Below, in pieces: positions 23,984 to 32,750 of a DNA stretch of 33,183 nt. Source of the stretch: a bacterium CPR1 (lineage in GTDB: Bacteria > Vulcanimicrobiota > Xenobia > Xenobiales > QWHO01). The stretch covers positions 1 to 33,183 of the forward strand of contig QWHO01000046.1 of assembly GCA_021404945.1 (NCBI GenBank), read 5' to 3'. The first letter of the stretch is position 1; every line of letters starts with the position of its first letter. The position numbers and the translations under genes were made by a program. A model generated the notes under the pieces. It saw nothing but the letters and a program-made list of their open reading frames with translations. It did not search any database and was not told the DNA's origin.

Positions 23984-24844
23984 TCACACCGGCAGAACGT
24001 CCACCGCCACGGAAACTTTCTGCTCCCCGCCGCCGAGGACCACGCCCTTAACCGGGGAGACGTCGTCGTAGTCGCGTCCCCAGGCCATGGTGATGTGACT
24101 GTCGCAGGGAATCAGGTTGTTGGTGGGGTCAAAGTCCACCCAACCGTAGGGAGGACAGAAAACCGATAACCAGGCGTGGGAGGCGTCGGCCCCCACAAGC
24201 CGGGGCTGGCCCGGAGGCGGGGTGGTGAGCAGATATCCACTCACATAGCGGGCCGCCAATCCCAGCGAGCGCAGCATGCCGATCTGCAGGTGGGCAAAAT
24301 CCTGACACACCCCGCGGCGGTTGCTGAGAACCTCCTTCAAGCCGGTGGACAGGTCGGTGGCCTCGGGGTCGTAACGGAACTCGCGGTGGATGCGGTCCAT
24401 CAGGTCGAGCACTCCCTCCACCAGAGGCCGCCCGGGTGTCAGGCAGGCGCGGGCATAGTCAGCCAGGTCTTCCCCTGCCTCCACGTAGGGCGAGTCGAAG
24501 CAGAACGCTCGCTCGGCCAGGTAGGCCCGATTCCCCACCAGTTGCTCCATCACTCGCTCCCAGGGGGGCGAGGCCGTGTACTCCTGAGCCGGGCGTACCT
24601 CGACCAGAAAACGAATGGTCACGGTGAGCTCGGTGTGGGGCTCGTGGACCTCGAAGAAGGTGACCGAGTTGCCGAAGTAATCGCGACGACGCGCGATCAC
24701 CGCGGGGATGGGGTCAATCTCCAGGTGCGCCTCGCTCACCTGCTGGCCGGGGTGGGGGCGAGGGGCGCCCACGACCTGGTTGTGGCCCAGCGAAACCGGA
24801 TCCTGGTAGCCGTAGTGGGTGGTGTGGCGCACCCGATACTTCAT
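23984..24844 (-). CDS. Transglutaminase-like cysteine peptidase family protein
   Basis: 286 residues from the ATG at 24844 (MKYRVRHTTHYGYQDPV), which overlaps the upstream stop by 4 bp (ATGA). The listed N-terminus matches the bacterial transglutaminase N-domain (YxV.H.T.Y.Y..PV). The catalytic triad is visible: Cys180 in RRGVCQDFAH, His223 in DASHAWLSVF and the Asp of GWVDFDPTN (about 237-239). Proteins of this group accompany alpha-E and circularly permuted ATP-grasp proteins in many bacteria, in a proposed peptide-synthesis or modification pathway with no defined product. Cytoplasmic by lack of a signal peptide. Confidence 0.9.
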   Translation of the reverse strand: MKYRVRHTTHYGYQDPVSLGHNQVVGAPRPHPGQQVSEAHLEIDPIPAVIARRRDYFGNSVTFFEVHEPHTELTVTIRFLVEVRPAQEYTASPPWERVMEQLVGNRAYLAERAFCFDSPYVEAGEDLADYARACLTPGRPLVEGVLDLMDRIHREFRYDPEATDLSTGLKEVLSNRRGVCQDFAHLQIGMLRSLGLAARYVSGYLLTTPPPGQPRLVGADASHAWLSVFCPPYGWVDFDPTNNLIPCDSHITMAWGRDYDDVSPVKGVVLGGGEQKVSVAVDVLPV

Positions 24845-27291
24845 TCGTGACGCTCCTCGAGAGGCAGAGGAGGGCGCTGGCGTGCGGGAGCCACATGCAC
24901 CAGGTAATGTCGGCTCAAAGCATCGCCAAGTTGGGGAAGGCGCTGCTGGCAACTTTCCAAGAAGAGCTTGCATCGCCCGGGATCGGCGGCCAGGTGGGCC
25001 ACGTCCAGCAGGCGCAGGTCGGTCAAGAGGGCCAGGGCAAGCCGCTGCTCAGGGCTGCGCAGGGCCTGCTGATCAGGCAGATGGCTCAGGTGCTCCTCGA
25101 CCTGGACCAGCTGGAAGGCAATCGAGCGGGGATTGGACTCGTCGCAAAGAATGAGATCGAGTACCGGGGCCATTTGCAGGCCAGCCGGATAGCGTCGCCG
25201 ATAGGTGCGGCCCGAGTCACAGATGCGCAGCACGGCTTCGAGGAGGGCGTCCTCCTGGGCTCGAGACTCCACCAGAGTTCCCTGGACCAGCTCCACGGTG
25301 CGCACGGCACGCTCCAGCCGCCGGCCCAGGTCCAGGAAACGCCAGCCGTAGCCCCGCGACATGCTCTCGGTGGCCATGCCGCAAAACGCCCACAACTCGG
25401 TGATCAGCTCCTCAAGTTGATCCATCAGCACTCGCTCGTGCTCGGCCGGCCCGATCGTGAGGCCGGTCAGAATGCGCCAACAATCCACCGATACCCGGTC
25501 GCGCACGCTGGTGCTGAGCCGATGCACCTGGCGCAGCAGAAAGGCCAGCCCGAATTTCTTCGACTCCAGAGCCAGCTCTCTGATGCGAGGCCAGTCCTCG
25601 CCCTCTTCCGGGTGCATGACGTCAAGCAGGCGCGGCACCGCGGCGGCGTCCTCGGGGTCTCCGAGCAGCTCGAGGCAGCCTCGAATCAAGCGCACCATTC
25701 CCTCGGCCCGCTCGACGTAGCGGCCCAGCCAGAACAGACTGTCGGCCACCCGGCTGGGCAGGTCGTTGCCCCCCCGCGAGAGACCTACCTGGGCACCCGG
25801 ACGGACTACCGGGTGCGAGCCAGAAGATGGCTCCTCCGAGGAGATGACCCAGGTGTCCTTGCTCCCTCCCGAGGCCGACAGGGTCACCACCAGTGAGTCC
25901 GCCGTGCGGGCCACCCGGGCCAACCCCCCGGGCAAGACCTCGAAGCCCTCCTCGCGACTGGACAAGAAGGCGCGCAGCACCATGTGGCGGGGCTCCAGGC
26001 GCTGGCCGCTCCAGACCGGCGAGGTCGACATGGAGACCTGGTCCTGGGCCACCCAGGCATACGGACGAGCTCGGATGCGTAGGCCCAGGTCTTCACGCTC
26101 GGCGCGAGAGAGCTCAGCTCCGAAAACGGCCCGCCGCCCTCCCAGAAAGGTCTGCTGGGGGAAGGCGGTGCGCACCACCAGCTTATCGAGGTGGCTCAGA
26201 ACGTGCTGACAGGCGCCGGGATCGCCGCACCACCAGCTCGGGACCCCGGGGACCTCCAGCTCCTGACCCAGGAAGTGGCGGCACAGGGCCGGTAGGAAAG
26301 GCCCCAGGGCGGGCGTTTCCAGCCAGCCGCTGCCCAGCGAGTTGGCCACTACCACGTTGCCTGAGCGAACGGCCTGAACCAGGCCAGGCACTCCCCACCA
26401 GGAATCGCCCCGCAGCTCCAACGGGTCGCAGAAGGCGTCGTCGAGTCGGCGCCAGATCACGTCCACCGGTTGCAGGCCCTCGAGCTGCTTGAGATAAACG
26501 GCGTTGTCTCGCACCGTCAGGTCGTCCCCTTCCACCAGGGCGCAGCCGAGATACTGGGCCAGGTAAGCGTGCTCGAAGTAAACCGGGCTTTCGGGCCCCG
26601 AGGTCAGCAAGACGATGCGAGGATTGTGGGGATTGAGCGCGGCCAGACCCTCGAGCGAGGCTCGCAACCCTTCGAAGAAGGGCCCCAGCCGGGCCGAGCG
26701 ACACTCGCGGAACAGCTCGGGAAGTAGGCGGCTCAGCACCAGCCGGTTCTCCAGGGCATAGCCTGCCCCGACCGGGGCCTGGGTGCGATCGCGCAGGATC
26801 ATCCACTGGCCTTCGGGAGTTCTTACCAGATCGGTGCTGTAGAGCAAGAGCCGGCTCTGACTGGCCACTGGCAACCCGTGACAGGGGCGCAGGAAACCCG
26901 GGTGGGCAAAGACCAGCTCGGGAGGCAGGAGGCCTTCGCGGAGAAGGTCCTGGGAGCCATAGATGTCCTCCAGCACCATGTCAAGCAGCTGAGCTCGCTG
27001 CACCAGGCCGGCCGAAAGGCTGCTCCACTCGCTCTCGCCCAGGAGCAGAGGGAGTGGGTCGAGCTCCCAGGGCCGCTCCAGACCACCGGGGCCGCCATGA
27101 ACGTTGAAGGTGACCCCGTTCTCGCGCATGAGGCGGCGTACCTCGGCCCACCTGCGAGCCAGAGTCGCGGCCCCCATGGCCTCAAAGGAGCGTAAAAACG
27201 AGGACCAGTGCGGCCGCACTCCCCCCGGCTGGGCGTGCATCTCGTCAAACGTGAGCGGGATCGGCTCGTAGCCGGCGGCCACGGCCCGCAT
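24841..27291 (-). CDS. Circularly permuted ATP-grasp fused to alpha-E domain
   Basis: 816 residues. Part 1 (about 1-480) is the circularly permuted ATP-grasp (CP_ATPgrasp type, COG2308 group): MRENGVTFNVHGGPGGLERPWELDPLPLLL, GAGYALENRLVLSRLLPELF, CALVEGDDLTVRDNAVYL and VDVIWRRLDDAFCDPLELR. GNVVVANSLGSGWLETPAL and PQQTFLGGRRAVFGAELS follow. Part 2 (about 490-816) is the alpha-E domain (COG2307 group), starting GGNDLPSRVADSLFWLGRYVERAEGMVRLIRG and staying helical. In most genomes these are two adjacent genes; here they are one ORF. The gene is coupled to the downstream transglutaminase. It is likely an amide ligase with a helical partner; substrate unknown. Confidence 0.9.
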   Translation of the reverse strand: MRAVAAGYEPIPLTFDEMHAQPGGVRPHWSSFLRSFEAMGAATLARRWAEVRRLMRENGVTFNVHGGPGGLERPWELDPLPLLLGESEWSSLSAGLVQRAQLLDMVLEDIYGSQDLLREGLLPPELVFAHPGFLRPCHGLPVASQSRLLLYSTDLVRTPEGQWMILRDRTQAPVGAGYALENRLVLSRLLPELFRECRSARLGPFFEGLRASLEGLAALNPHNPRIVLLTSGPESPVYFEHAYLAQYLGCALVEGDDLTVRDNAVYLKQLEGLQPVDVIWRRLDDAFCDPLELRGDSWWGVPGLVQAVRSGNVVVANSLGSGWLETPALGPFLPALCRHFLGQELEVPGVPSWWCGDPGACQHVLSHLDKLVVRTAFPQQTFLGGRRAVFGAELSRAEREDLGLRIRARPYAWVAQDQVSMSTSPVWSGQRLEPRHMVLRAFLSSREEGFEVLPGGLARVARTADSLVVTLSASGGSKDTWVISSEEPSSGSHPVVRPGAQVGLSRGGNDLPSRVADSLFWLGRYVERAEGMVRLIRGCLELLGDPEDAAAVPRLLDVMHPEEGEDWPRIRELALESKKFGLAFLLRQVHRLSTSVRDRVSVDCWRILTGLTIGPAEHERVLMDQLEELITELWAFCGMATESMSRGYGWRFLDLGRRLERAVRTVELVQGTLVESRAQEDALLEAVLRICDSGRTYRRRYPAGLQMAPVLDLILCDESNPRSIAFQLVQVEEHLSHLPDQQALRSPEQRLALALLTDLRLLDVAHLAADPGRCKLFLESCQQRLPQLGDALSRHYLVHVAPARQRPPLPLEERHE

Positions 27292-27359
27292 GAATTGTGA
27301 TCAAGTTCCAGCGACGTGGAGGAAATCCTGGCGCCAGCGCCGGAGGAGGGGACTCGAGC

Positions 27360-27782
27360 GTGTCTAAAAGGCTGGCCATGCGGGCCGTCACGCTGCTCAT
27401 TCTGGTCGCCCTGAGCCTGCTGGCTTCGGCCCAGACCCCGAAGCCAGCGCAGAAGTCAAAGACTCTGGTTGACTACCAGAGCGAGCTGGGACTGAGCGAC
27501 ACTCAGGTGGCTGACGTGACGCGCACCCTCGATCTGTTCAAGTCCGAGATCAGGGCCTATCAGTCCGAGCTGGTCAAGACCGAGCGGAGCCTGGCGGCCC
27601 GGGTCAGAGCCGGCGGCCCGGCCGAGGAGATCAAGGCCGATCTCCGCAAAAGCTCGGACCTGCACTTTCAATTGCGTTACCTGGACGTAGTGACCTCACG
27701 CAAGGTCGAGGCCATCCTGAGCCCGGACCAGATGGCCAGGTGGCGGGAGATTCAGCAGAAGAAACGGGGACAAGCCCCGTAG
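27360..27782 (+). CDS. Secreted LTXXQ/Spy-like protein, copy 1
   Basis: 140 residues from a GTG at 27360, with GGAGGAGGGG 8 nt before it. An ATG at 27378 is a possible alternative. The signal peptide is MRAVTLLILVALSLLASAQ. The mature part is helical and charged, with LGLSDTQVADVTRTLDLFKSEI near the start and AILSPDQMARWREIQ near the end. The paired LxxxQ motifs are typical of periplasmic Spy/CpxP/heavy-metal-resistance proteins. It ends directly against the next gene's ATG and is clearly its paralog. It runs divergently from the ATP-grasp/alpha-E gene, with only about 70 bp between them. Confidence 0.75.
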   Translation: MSKRLAMRAVTLLILVALSLLASAQTPKPAQKSKTLVDYQSELGLSDTQVADVTRTLDLFKSEIRAYQSELVKTERSLAARVRAGGPAEEIKADLRKSSDLHFQLRYLDVVTSRKVEAILSPDQMARWREIQQKKRGQAP

Positions 27783-28166
27783 ATGCGCGTTCTTGTGTTG
27801 CTACTCCTGTTGCTGGCCTGGGCCGGGGCCGAGCCCGGGCCCCGAAGCCTGGTGGACTTTCGCCAGGAACTGAAGCTATCAGGCCAGCAGGTGGAGGCGA
27901 TCACCAGCACTTTGCAGCGCTTTCAAGAGGAAAATGCCACTCTGCGTTTCAAGCTGAACGTGGCCGAGCGCGAGACGGCCAACCTGGTGGAGCGGCGCGG
28001 AGATCTGGCTGCCATCAAGGCCAACTTGAAGCTGGCCTCCGACCTGCAGTACCAGATGCGCCTTCTGGACCTGGAGACCTCGAGCAAGGTGGAGGGGATC
28101 CTGAGCCCCGTGCAGCTGAAACGATGGCAGACAATCCAGGCGAAGGAGAGGCAGAAAAAGCCATGA
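27783..28166 (+). CDS. Secreted LTXXQ/Spy-like protein, copy 2
   Basis: 127 residues, paralogous to the previous gene: signal peptide MRVLVLLLLLLAWAGA, then SLVDFRQELKLSGQQVEAI, ENATLRFKLNVAERETANLVERRGD and a C-terminal GILSPVQLKRWQTIQAKE. The two are adjacent without a gap (the first stop is followed at once by ATG) and share the layout of helices, so a tandem duplication followed by divergence is likely. The stop overlaps the next ATG (ATGA). Periplasmic chaperone or envelope-stress function is inferred from family only. Confidence 0.75.
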   Translation: MRVLVLLLLLLAWAGAEPGPRSLVDFRQELKLSGQQVEAITSTLQRFQEENATLRFKLNVAERETANLVERRGDLAAIKANLKLASDLQYQMRLLDLETSSKVEGILSPVQLKRWQTIQAKERQKKP

Positions 28167-28537
28167 GATGGGGTGCCCTGGCCCTGGCGATCCTGCTCTG
28201 CGGGTGCTCTGCCCAGGGGCCCGTCGAGGCCGAGAAAGCCGAGCAGTGCATGACCAATCTGCAGGGTCTGTGGGAGCCGATGGAGTTCTACATGACCGAC
28301 CACCACGGACAGTACCCGGACCGACTCGAGCAACTGACAGCTTGTGGCCCCGCCCGCCAGGAGCCCTACGTTTCCATTCTGCCAGAGTGTCCTCCGGGTT
28401 GGAGCTACGTCTACGAAGTACAGCCTGGCACAGTGAGCCGCTATACCTTGATCTGCCGCAGCCAGGTAAGCGTGCCGGGGCTCACTCCCGACTATCCGCG
28501 CATGACCTCGGAGAGCCGTCCGGCAAGACATCCCTGA
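28163..28537 (+). CDS. Small lipoprotein with pseudopilin (GspG)-like C-terminal domain
   Basis: 124 residues from the ATG overlapping the upstream stop. The lipobox is LLCGCS (MRWGALALAILLCGCSAQ), giving an N-terminal lipidated Cys. After it, AEQCMTNLQGLWEPMEFYMTDHHGQYP then RLEQLTACG has the C..NL..I..A..MY..D..GxYP spacing of type II secretion/type IV pseudopilin head domains. The pilin methylation helix is absent. The rest (PECPPGWSYVYEVQPG, RYTLICRS) contains several Cys likely to form disulfides. Function unknown. It ends the three-gene + strand cluster. Confidence 0.75.
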   Translation: MRWGALALAILLCGCSAQGPVEAEKAEQCMTNLQGLWEPMEFYMTDHHGQYPDRLEQLTACGPARQEPYVSILPECPPGWSYVYEVQPGTVSRYTLICRSQVSVPGLTPDYPRMTSESRPARHP

Positions 28538-28550
28538 GCATTGCCATCAG

Positions 28551-28592
28551 GAGCGCAGCCGGAAACCCCCGACACCACATGGGGGTTTGCGG
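28551..28592. terminator. Hairpin between convergent genes
   Basis: AAACCCCC (28563-28570) pairs with GGGGGTTT (28581-28588) around a 10-nt loop, with outer GCCGG..GCCGG context. There is no long T-run on either side, so it is a weak or processing-type terminator for the two convergent genes. Confidence 0.5.
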
Positions 28593-28605
28593 CCGGACTT
28601 CTAAA

Positions 28606-31600
28606 TTAGCGACGGAGGTCGAGAGTGACCGGGAACTCGGGATTGAGCTCCAGCGGCGGAGCCTCAACCTGACCGGGTGAGTGGCCGATCGAGAAAAATC
28701 TCGCCGTGCGTCGGGCCTCGGCCTCGTAGGCGTTGACCGGGAAGGTGTCGTAGCTGCGCCCGCCTGGATGGGCCACGTGATAGGTGCAGCCTCCGATGGA
28801 GCGGTTCGACCAGGTATCCACCAGATCCAGCACCAGCGGGGCGTGCACCTCGATGGTGGGGTGCAGGCAGTGAGGCGGCTGCCAGGCCCGATAACGCACC
28901 CCGGCCACGAACTCCCCCCGCACCCCGGTGGGAGTCAGGGGCAGGCGGCGTCCGTTGCAGGTCACCGCGTGGCGTGAATCGGTCATTCCCCGCACGGTGA
29001 CTTCGACTCGCTCGAGAGAGGAGTCGACGTAGCGCACCTGACCGCCCAGACCGGGGGTCTCGCCCAGCACGTGCCAGGGCTCCAGGGCGACCCGCAGCTC
29101 CAACTCAACCCCCCGGTGAAGGACCGCGCCCAGACGGGGGAAGCGGAACTCAAAGTGGGCCTCGAACCATTCCCGATCGAAGGGGAAGCCAGCCTGCTCG
29201 AGGTCGGAAAGCACCTCATAAAAGTCCCGACGCACGAAGTGGCTCAGCATAAAGCGATCATGGAGGTCGGTGCCCCAGCGCACCAGGGGGGCGCGATACG
29301 GCTCGCGCCAGAGCCAGGCCGTGAGGGCTCGCAGCACGAGCTGCTGGGCCAGGCTCATCCGGTAGTCGGGAGGCATCTCGAAGTTGCGAAACTCGACCAG
29401 CCCGCGACGGCCACCGGGCCCATCGGGCGAATAGAGCTTATCGATGCAGAACTCGGCCCGGTGGGTGTTGCCGGTTGCATCGGTGAGGAGATGGCGAAAG
29501 ACCCGGTCCACCAGCCAGTAGGGCGCCTCGTCGTGAGCATTTCGACCGCTGCTATCGCCGCTGAGAATTTGCTCAAAAGCGATCTCCAGCTCATAGAGAC
29601 TGTCGTGACGGGCCTCGTCCAGGCGCGGGGCCTGACTGGTTGGGCCGATGAAGAGTCCTGAGAACAGGTAGCTCAAGCAAGGATGGTTGAGCCAGTAGGC
29701 CAGCATGCTGCGCAGCAGGTCCGGGCGACGCAAGAAGGGGCTGTCGGAGGGTGTGGAGCCGCCCAGAATGAGGTGGTTGCCCCCCCCGGTGCCACAGTGG
29801 CGACCGTCGAGCATGAACTTCTCGGCCCCCAACCGGGTCTGGCGAGCCAGATCATAAAGGGTGCGGGTCTTGTCGACCAGCTCGCGCCAGTTGGCGGAAG
29901 GATGGAGGTTGACCTCGATCACGCCGGGGTCCGGGGTGACGCTGAAAGCGACGAGACGCGGGTCTTCGGGCGGGGCGTAGCCCTCGAGGAGCACCGGCAT
30001 CATGAGCCTGGCAGCGGTATCCTCGACGGCCTGCAGCAACTCGAAGTAGTCGTCCGCCGTGGAAAATGGGGGCATGAAGACGTAGAGACGACCGTGGCGG
30101 GGCTCGACGCAGGCAAAGGTTCGAATCACCCGGGCCGTTGCGGGAGGGGCGACGTTCGCGTAAGGGTGCTCGCCCTGGCGTTGCATGGCGGTCACCGAGG
30201 CGGCGGCCCGCACGGTGCGCTGCTCGGGCAAAGGCAGGCGCTCCTCAAAACTGTCGGGCATGGCTGGCCAGGGAAATTCTTCCTTGCTGACCCAGGGCAG
30301 TGAGTCGAGCGGAAGCCGATAGCCCATGGGCGAGTCGCCGGGCATCAGTCGCATCGGCTCTCGCCGAATTTGCACCTGCTCGGACTGCCAGACCGCGCCG
30401 CTATGACTCTGCTGGAGCCGCAGGGGGAGAGAGTATCCGATCACGTTGCCGAGGCCCCCGCTGAAGACCCGGGCCAGGCGGGCCCGCTCCTCCGGGTCGT
30501 CGAGGTTTGACTCCAGGGGATTGACGTTGACCGGCAAGCGGGACTCGCGCCACAGGAAGTATGCGATGTCCTCATAGCCGGGAGAAACGTGGTCGGGGGA
30601 GACCCCCAGCTCTTGCGCCAGAGCCAGCATGAAACGCCGGGCCTCCTCGGGCCCGTAGCCGTAGTCCTTCTCCTCGTCGGCCATCCAGCGGGGATCGCGC
30701 CAGAGGGGGAGGCCATCGTGTCGCCAGATCACGCTCAAGGCCCAGCGGGGCAGCGACTCTCCCGGATAGAGCTTGCCCTGGCCATAATGACGTACGGCTC
30801 CGCTGGCAAAAGCTTTCTCCAGCCGCAGCATCAGCTGCCCAGCCAGCTTGCGCTTGGCTTCGCCCAGAGCGGTCAAGTTCCACTCATCGCCATCCATGTC
30901 GTCCACCGAGACGAAAGTCGGCTCGCCGCCCATGGTCAGGCGCACGTCCCCGGCCGCCAGCTCCTGGTCGACCCGGTCTCCAAGCACCAGCAGCCGCTCC
31001 CAGGCGGCCTCGGAGTAAGGCAGGGTGACCCGGGGGGCCTCACGGATACGGGTGACCCGCATCTGGTAAGAGAATTCCTCACGAGGGGGCTCGCCGGTGA
31101 AGCCAAATGAGCCAGTGACCGGGGCGGCCGTCACCGGCTCGGCTGCGCATGCCAGCGGCAGGTGGCCCTCGCCGGCCAGCAGGCCCGAAGTGGAGTCGAG
31201 TCCCACCCAGCCGGCTCCGGGCAGGTAGACCTCCGTCCAGGCGTGCAGGTCGGCAAAGTCCTCCTCCACCCCGGCGGGACCATCCAGAGGCTTGACATCG
31301 GCCTTGAGCTGGATCGAATAGCCGCTCACGAAGCGGGCCGCCAGCTTGAAGTGACGCAGGAGCTGCACCAGGAGCCAGGCGAAATCGCGACACGAGCCCC
31401 CACCCTTCGTCAGGGTCTCTTCGGGAGTCTGCACCCCCGGCTCCATGCGGATATCGTACTTGAGCCGTTTCTGAAGAGCCTGATTGAGCTCGACCAGGTA
31501 GTCCACAATGCGCATCTCGCCGCGATGTAGCTCTTCGATCAGAATCTGCAATCGGGGGCCAGCCGGCTCGGCCGCGAGATAAGGAGTGAGCTCCTTGGCC

Positions 31601-31929
31601 AACTCGGGCGGATACTCGAAAGGATAGCGCTCTGCGTAATCTTCGAGAAAGAAGTCAAAGGGATTGATCACCGTCAGCTCGGCCACCAGGTCAACCTCGA
31701 TGGTCAGCTCGTCGGTCAGCTCGGGGAAAACCAGCCGGGCCAGGTAGTTGTTGTACGGATCCTGCTGCCAGTTCAGAAAGTGCTGTTTGGGGTGGACCCG
31801 AAGGCTGTAGCTGGTGACGGGGGTACGGCAATGCGGCGCGGGCCGCAGGCGGATGACGTGGGGCTGCAGTTGCAGGTAGCGGTCGTAACGGTAGGTGGTC
31901 TTGTGGTTGAGGGCGACCCGAATCGGCAT
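28606..31929 (-). CDS. Large transglutaminase/DUF2126 protein
   Basis: 1107 residues. The N-terminal third is transglutaminase-like: RVALNHKTTYRYDRYLQLQPHVIRLRP, then Cys180 (GGGSCRDFAW), His229 (FADLHAWTEVYL) and Asp245 (WVGLDSTSGLL). From about 290 it is the DUF2126 (COG4196-type) region: VRLTMGGEPTFVSVDDMDGDEWN, GKLYPGESLPRWALS, DDPEERARLARVFSGGLG and GTGGGNHLILGGSTPSDSPFLRRPDLL. YLFSGLFIGPTSQAPRLDEAR and VRWGTDLHDRFMLSHFVRRD follow. The length fits the family. It normally accompanies CP-ATP-grasp and alpha-E proteins. AAGGG precedes the ATG. Enzymatic function is not established for the family; the DUF2126 part resembles glutamine-synthetase-like amidoligases in published analyses. Confidence 0.9.
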   Translation of the reverse strand: MPIRVALNHKTTYRYDRYLQLQPHVIRLRPAPHCRTPVTSYSLRVHPKQHFLNWQQDPYNNYLARLVFPELTDELTIEVDLVAELTVINPFDFFLEDYAERYPFEYPPELAKELTPYLAAEPAGPRLQILIEELHRGEMRIVDYLVELNQALQKRLKYDIRMEPGVQTPEETLTKGGGSCRDFAWLLVQLLRHFKLAARFVSGYSIQLKADVKPLDGPAGVEEDFADLHAWTEVYLPGAGWVGLDSTSGLLAGEGHLPLACAAEPVTAAPVTGSFGFTGEPPREEFSYQMRVTRIREAPRVTLPYSEAAWERLLVLGDRVDQELAAGDVRLTMGGEPTFVSVDDMDGDEWNLTALGEAKRKLAGQLMLRLEKAFASGAVRHYGQGKLYPGESLPRWALSVIWRHDGLPLWRDPRWMADEEKDYGYGPEEARRFMLALAQELGVSPDHVSPGYEDIAYFLWRESRLPVNVNPLESNLDDPEERARLARVFSGGLGNVIGYSLPLRLQQSHSGAVWQSEQVQIRREPMRLMPGDSPMGYRLPLDSLPWVSKEEFPWPAMPDSFEERLPLPEQRTVRAAASVTAMQRQGEHPYANVAPPATARVIRTFACVEPRHGRLYVFMPPFSTADDYFELLQAVEDTAARLMMPVLLEGYAPPEDPRLVAFSVTPDPGVIEVNLHPSANWRELVDKTRTLYDLARQTRLGAEKFMLDGRHCGTGGGNHLILGGSTPSDSPFLRRPDLLRSMLAYWLNHPCLSYLFSGLFIGPTSQAPRLDEARHDSLYELEIAFEQILSGDSSGRNAHDEAPYWLVDRVFRHLLTDATGNTHRAEFCIDKLYSPDGPGGRRGLVEFRNFEMPPDYRMSLAQQLVLRALTAWLWREPYRAPLVRWGTDLHDRFMLSHFVRRDFYEVLSDLEQAGFPFDREWFEAHFEFRFPRLGAVLHRGVELELRVALEPWHVLGETPGLGGQVRYVDSSLERVEVTVRGMTDSRHAVTCNGRRLPLTPTGVRGEFVAGVRYRAWQPPHCLHPTIEVHAPLVLDLVDTWSNRSIGGCTYHVAHPGGRSYDTFPVNAYEAEARRTARFFSIGHSPGQVEAPPLELNPEFPVTLDLRR

Positions 31930-31960
31930 GGGCCGCCCTTCTCGGCCGAGATGTGCTTCC

Positions 31961-32750
31961 CTACTGAGCCCGAAGGTGCAGGACCTCCACCCTGGGCTTC
32001 ACTCCCTCAGCTCGATTGAAGTTCAGCCAGGTGGGAAGCTGCACCGAGAGCGTCTTCCCGGCCTCCAGGCGTCCAACCTTCTCCCCGTAGCGACCCACGT
32101 ACCCTGAGCAGCTCGACCCTGGAGCCCTGCCCACCAGCTTTGACCACGGGACGCCCCGCGGTTGAGGCGCCGGGCGGAGCCGTGGGAGCATAGAAATCGG
32201 CAGTGCCAAGCTGACGATTGAGGCGATAGTCGGAATTGACCGCTCGGGCCAATTCGGAAACGCTGACGTAGAGACGACCCTGAACCATCCCCCCTCGAGG
32301 GTCGATCTGGCGGCCCTCGAAAAAGATGGGCAGAGACTCGACCAGGCGGGGATTTGACCCGTTCCCTCCAAGCCGAATGGAGATTGCCGCCTCGTCTTGC
32401 TCCCAGCTGCAGCCCAGAGCCCGCAACAGATCGTCCAGGGGGGCGTAGAGCTCGCTCCCCACGGTGCGCACCGGGCCCTCAAAGGGACGGTTACGCACGA
32501 ACAGTTCGATGGAATCGGCTTGAGCAGGACCGAGCAGTGCCAGAAGCAGCAGCACCAGAAGAGCGGCAAAGTAAGGTCGCGGCGGGGCCAGGTCGGCTCG
32601 TCTCTCGGGGGGCACCTTCTGGTGATGGTAGGGGCAGTGACGGCAGCCAGATCCGCAGCAAGCGCCACGACGCAAGTGGAAGAGCTCCGTGAGAACCAGC
32701 AGCCCGTTCTCGAAATAGAACTCGTCTTCAGCCAGATTCGCCATCGCCAA
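31961..32750 (-). pseudogene. DUF5522 plus secreted stalk-like domain, with probable frameshift
   Basis: The reading frame from 32750 runs 247 residues to 32007. Residues 5-42 are a DUF5522 zinc-ribbon-like module (FYFENGLLVLTELFHLRRG then CCGSGCRHCPYHH). A hydrophobic signal- or anchor-like segment follows (YFAALLVLLLLALLGPAQA), then a copper-amine-oxidase-N-like domain (LYAPLDDLLRALGCSWEQDE, RLYVSVSELARAVNSDY). After VELL (about 32105) the frame turns to noise, while the +1 frame reads GYVGRYGEKVGRLEAGKTL then SVQLPTWLNFNRAEG to a stop at 31961. A one-base insertion, by mutation or base-call error, explains it. The hydrophobic part could also be a separate gene starting at GTG 32615. It overlaps the thioesterase gene. 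Confidence 0.6.
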
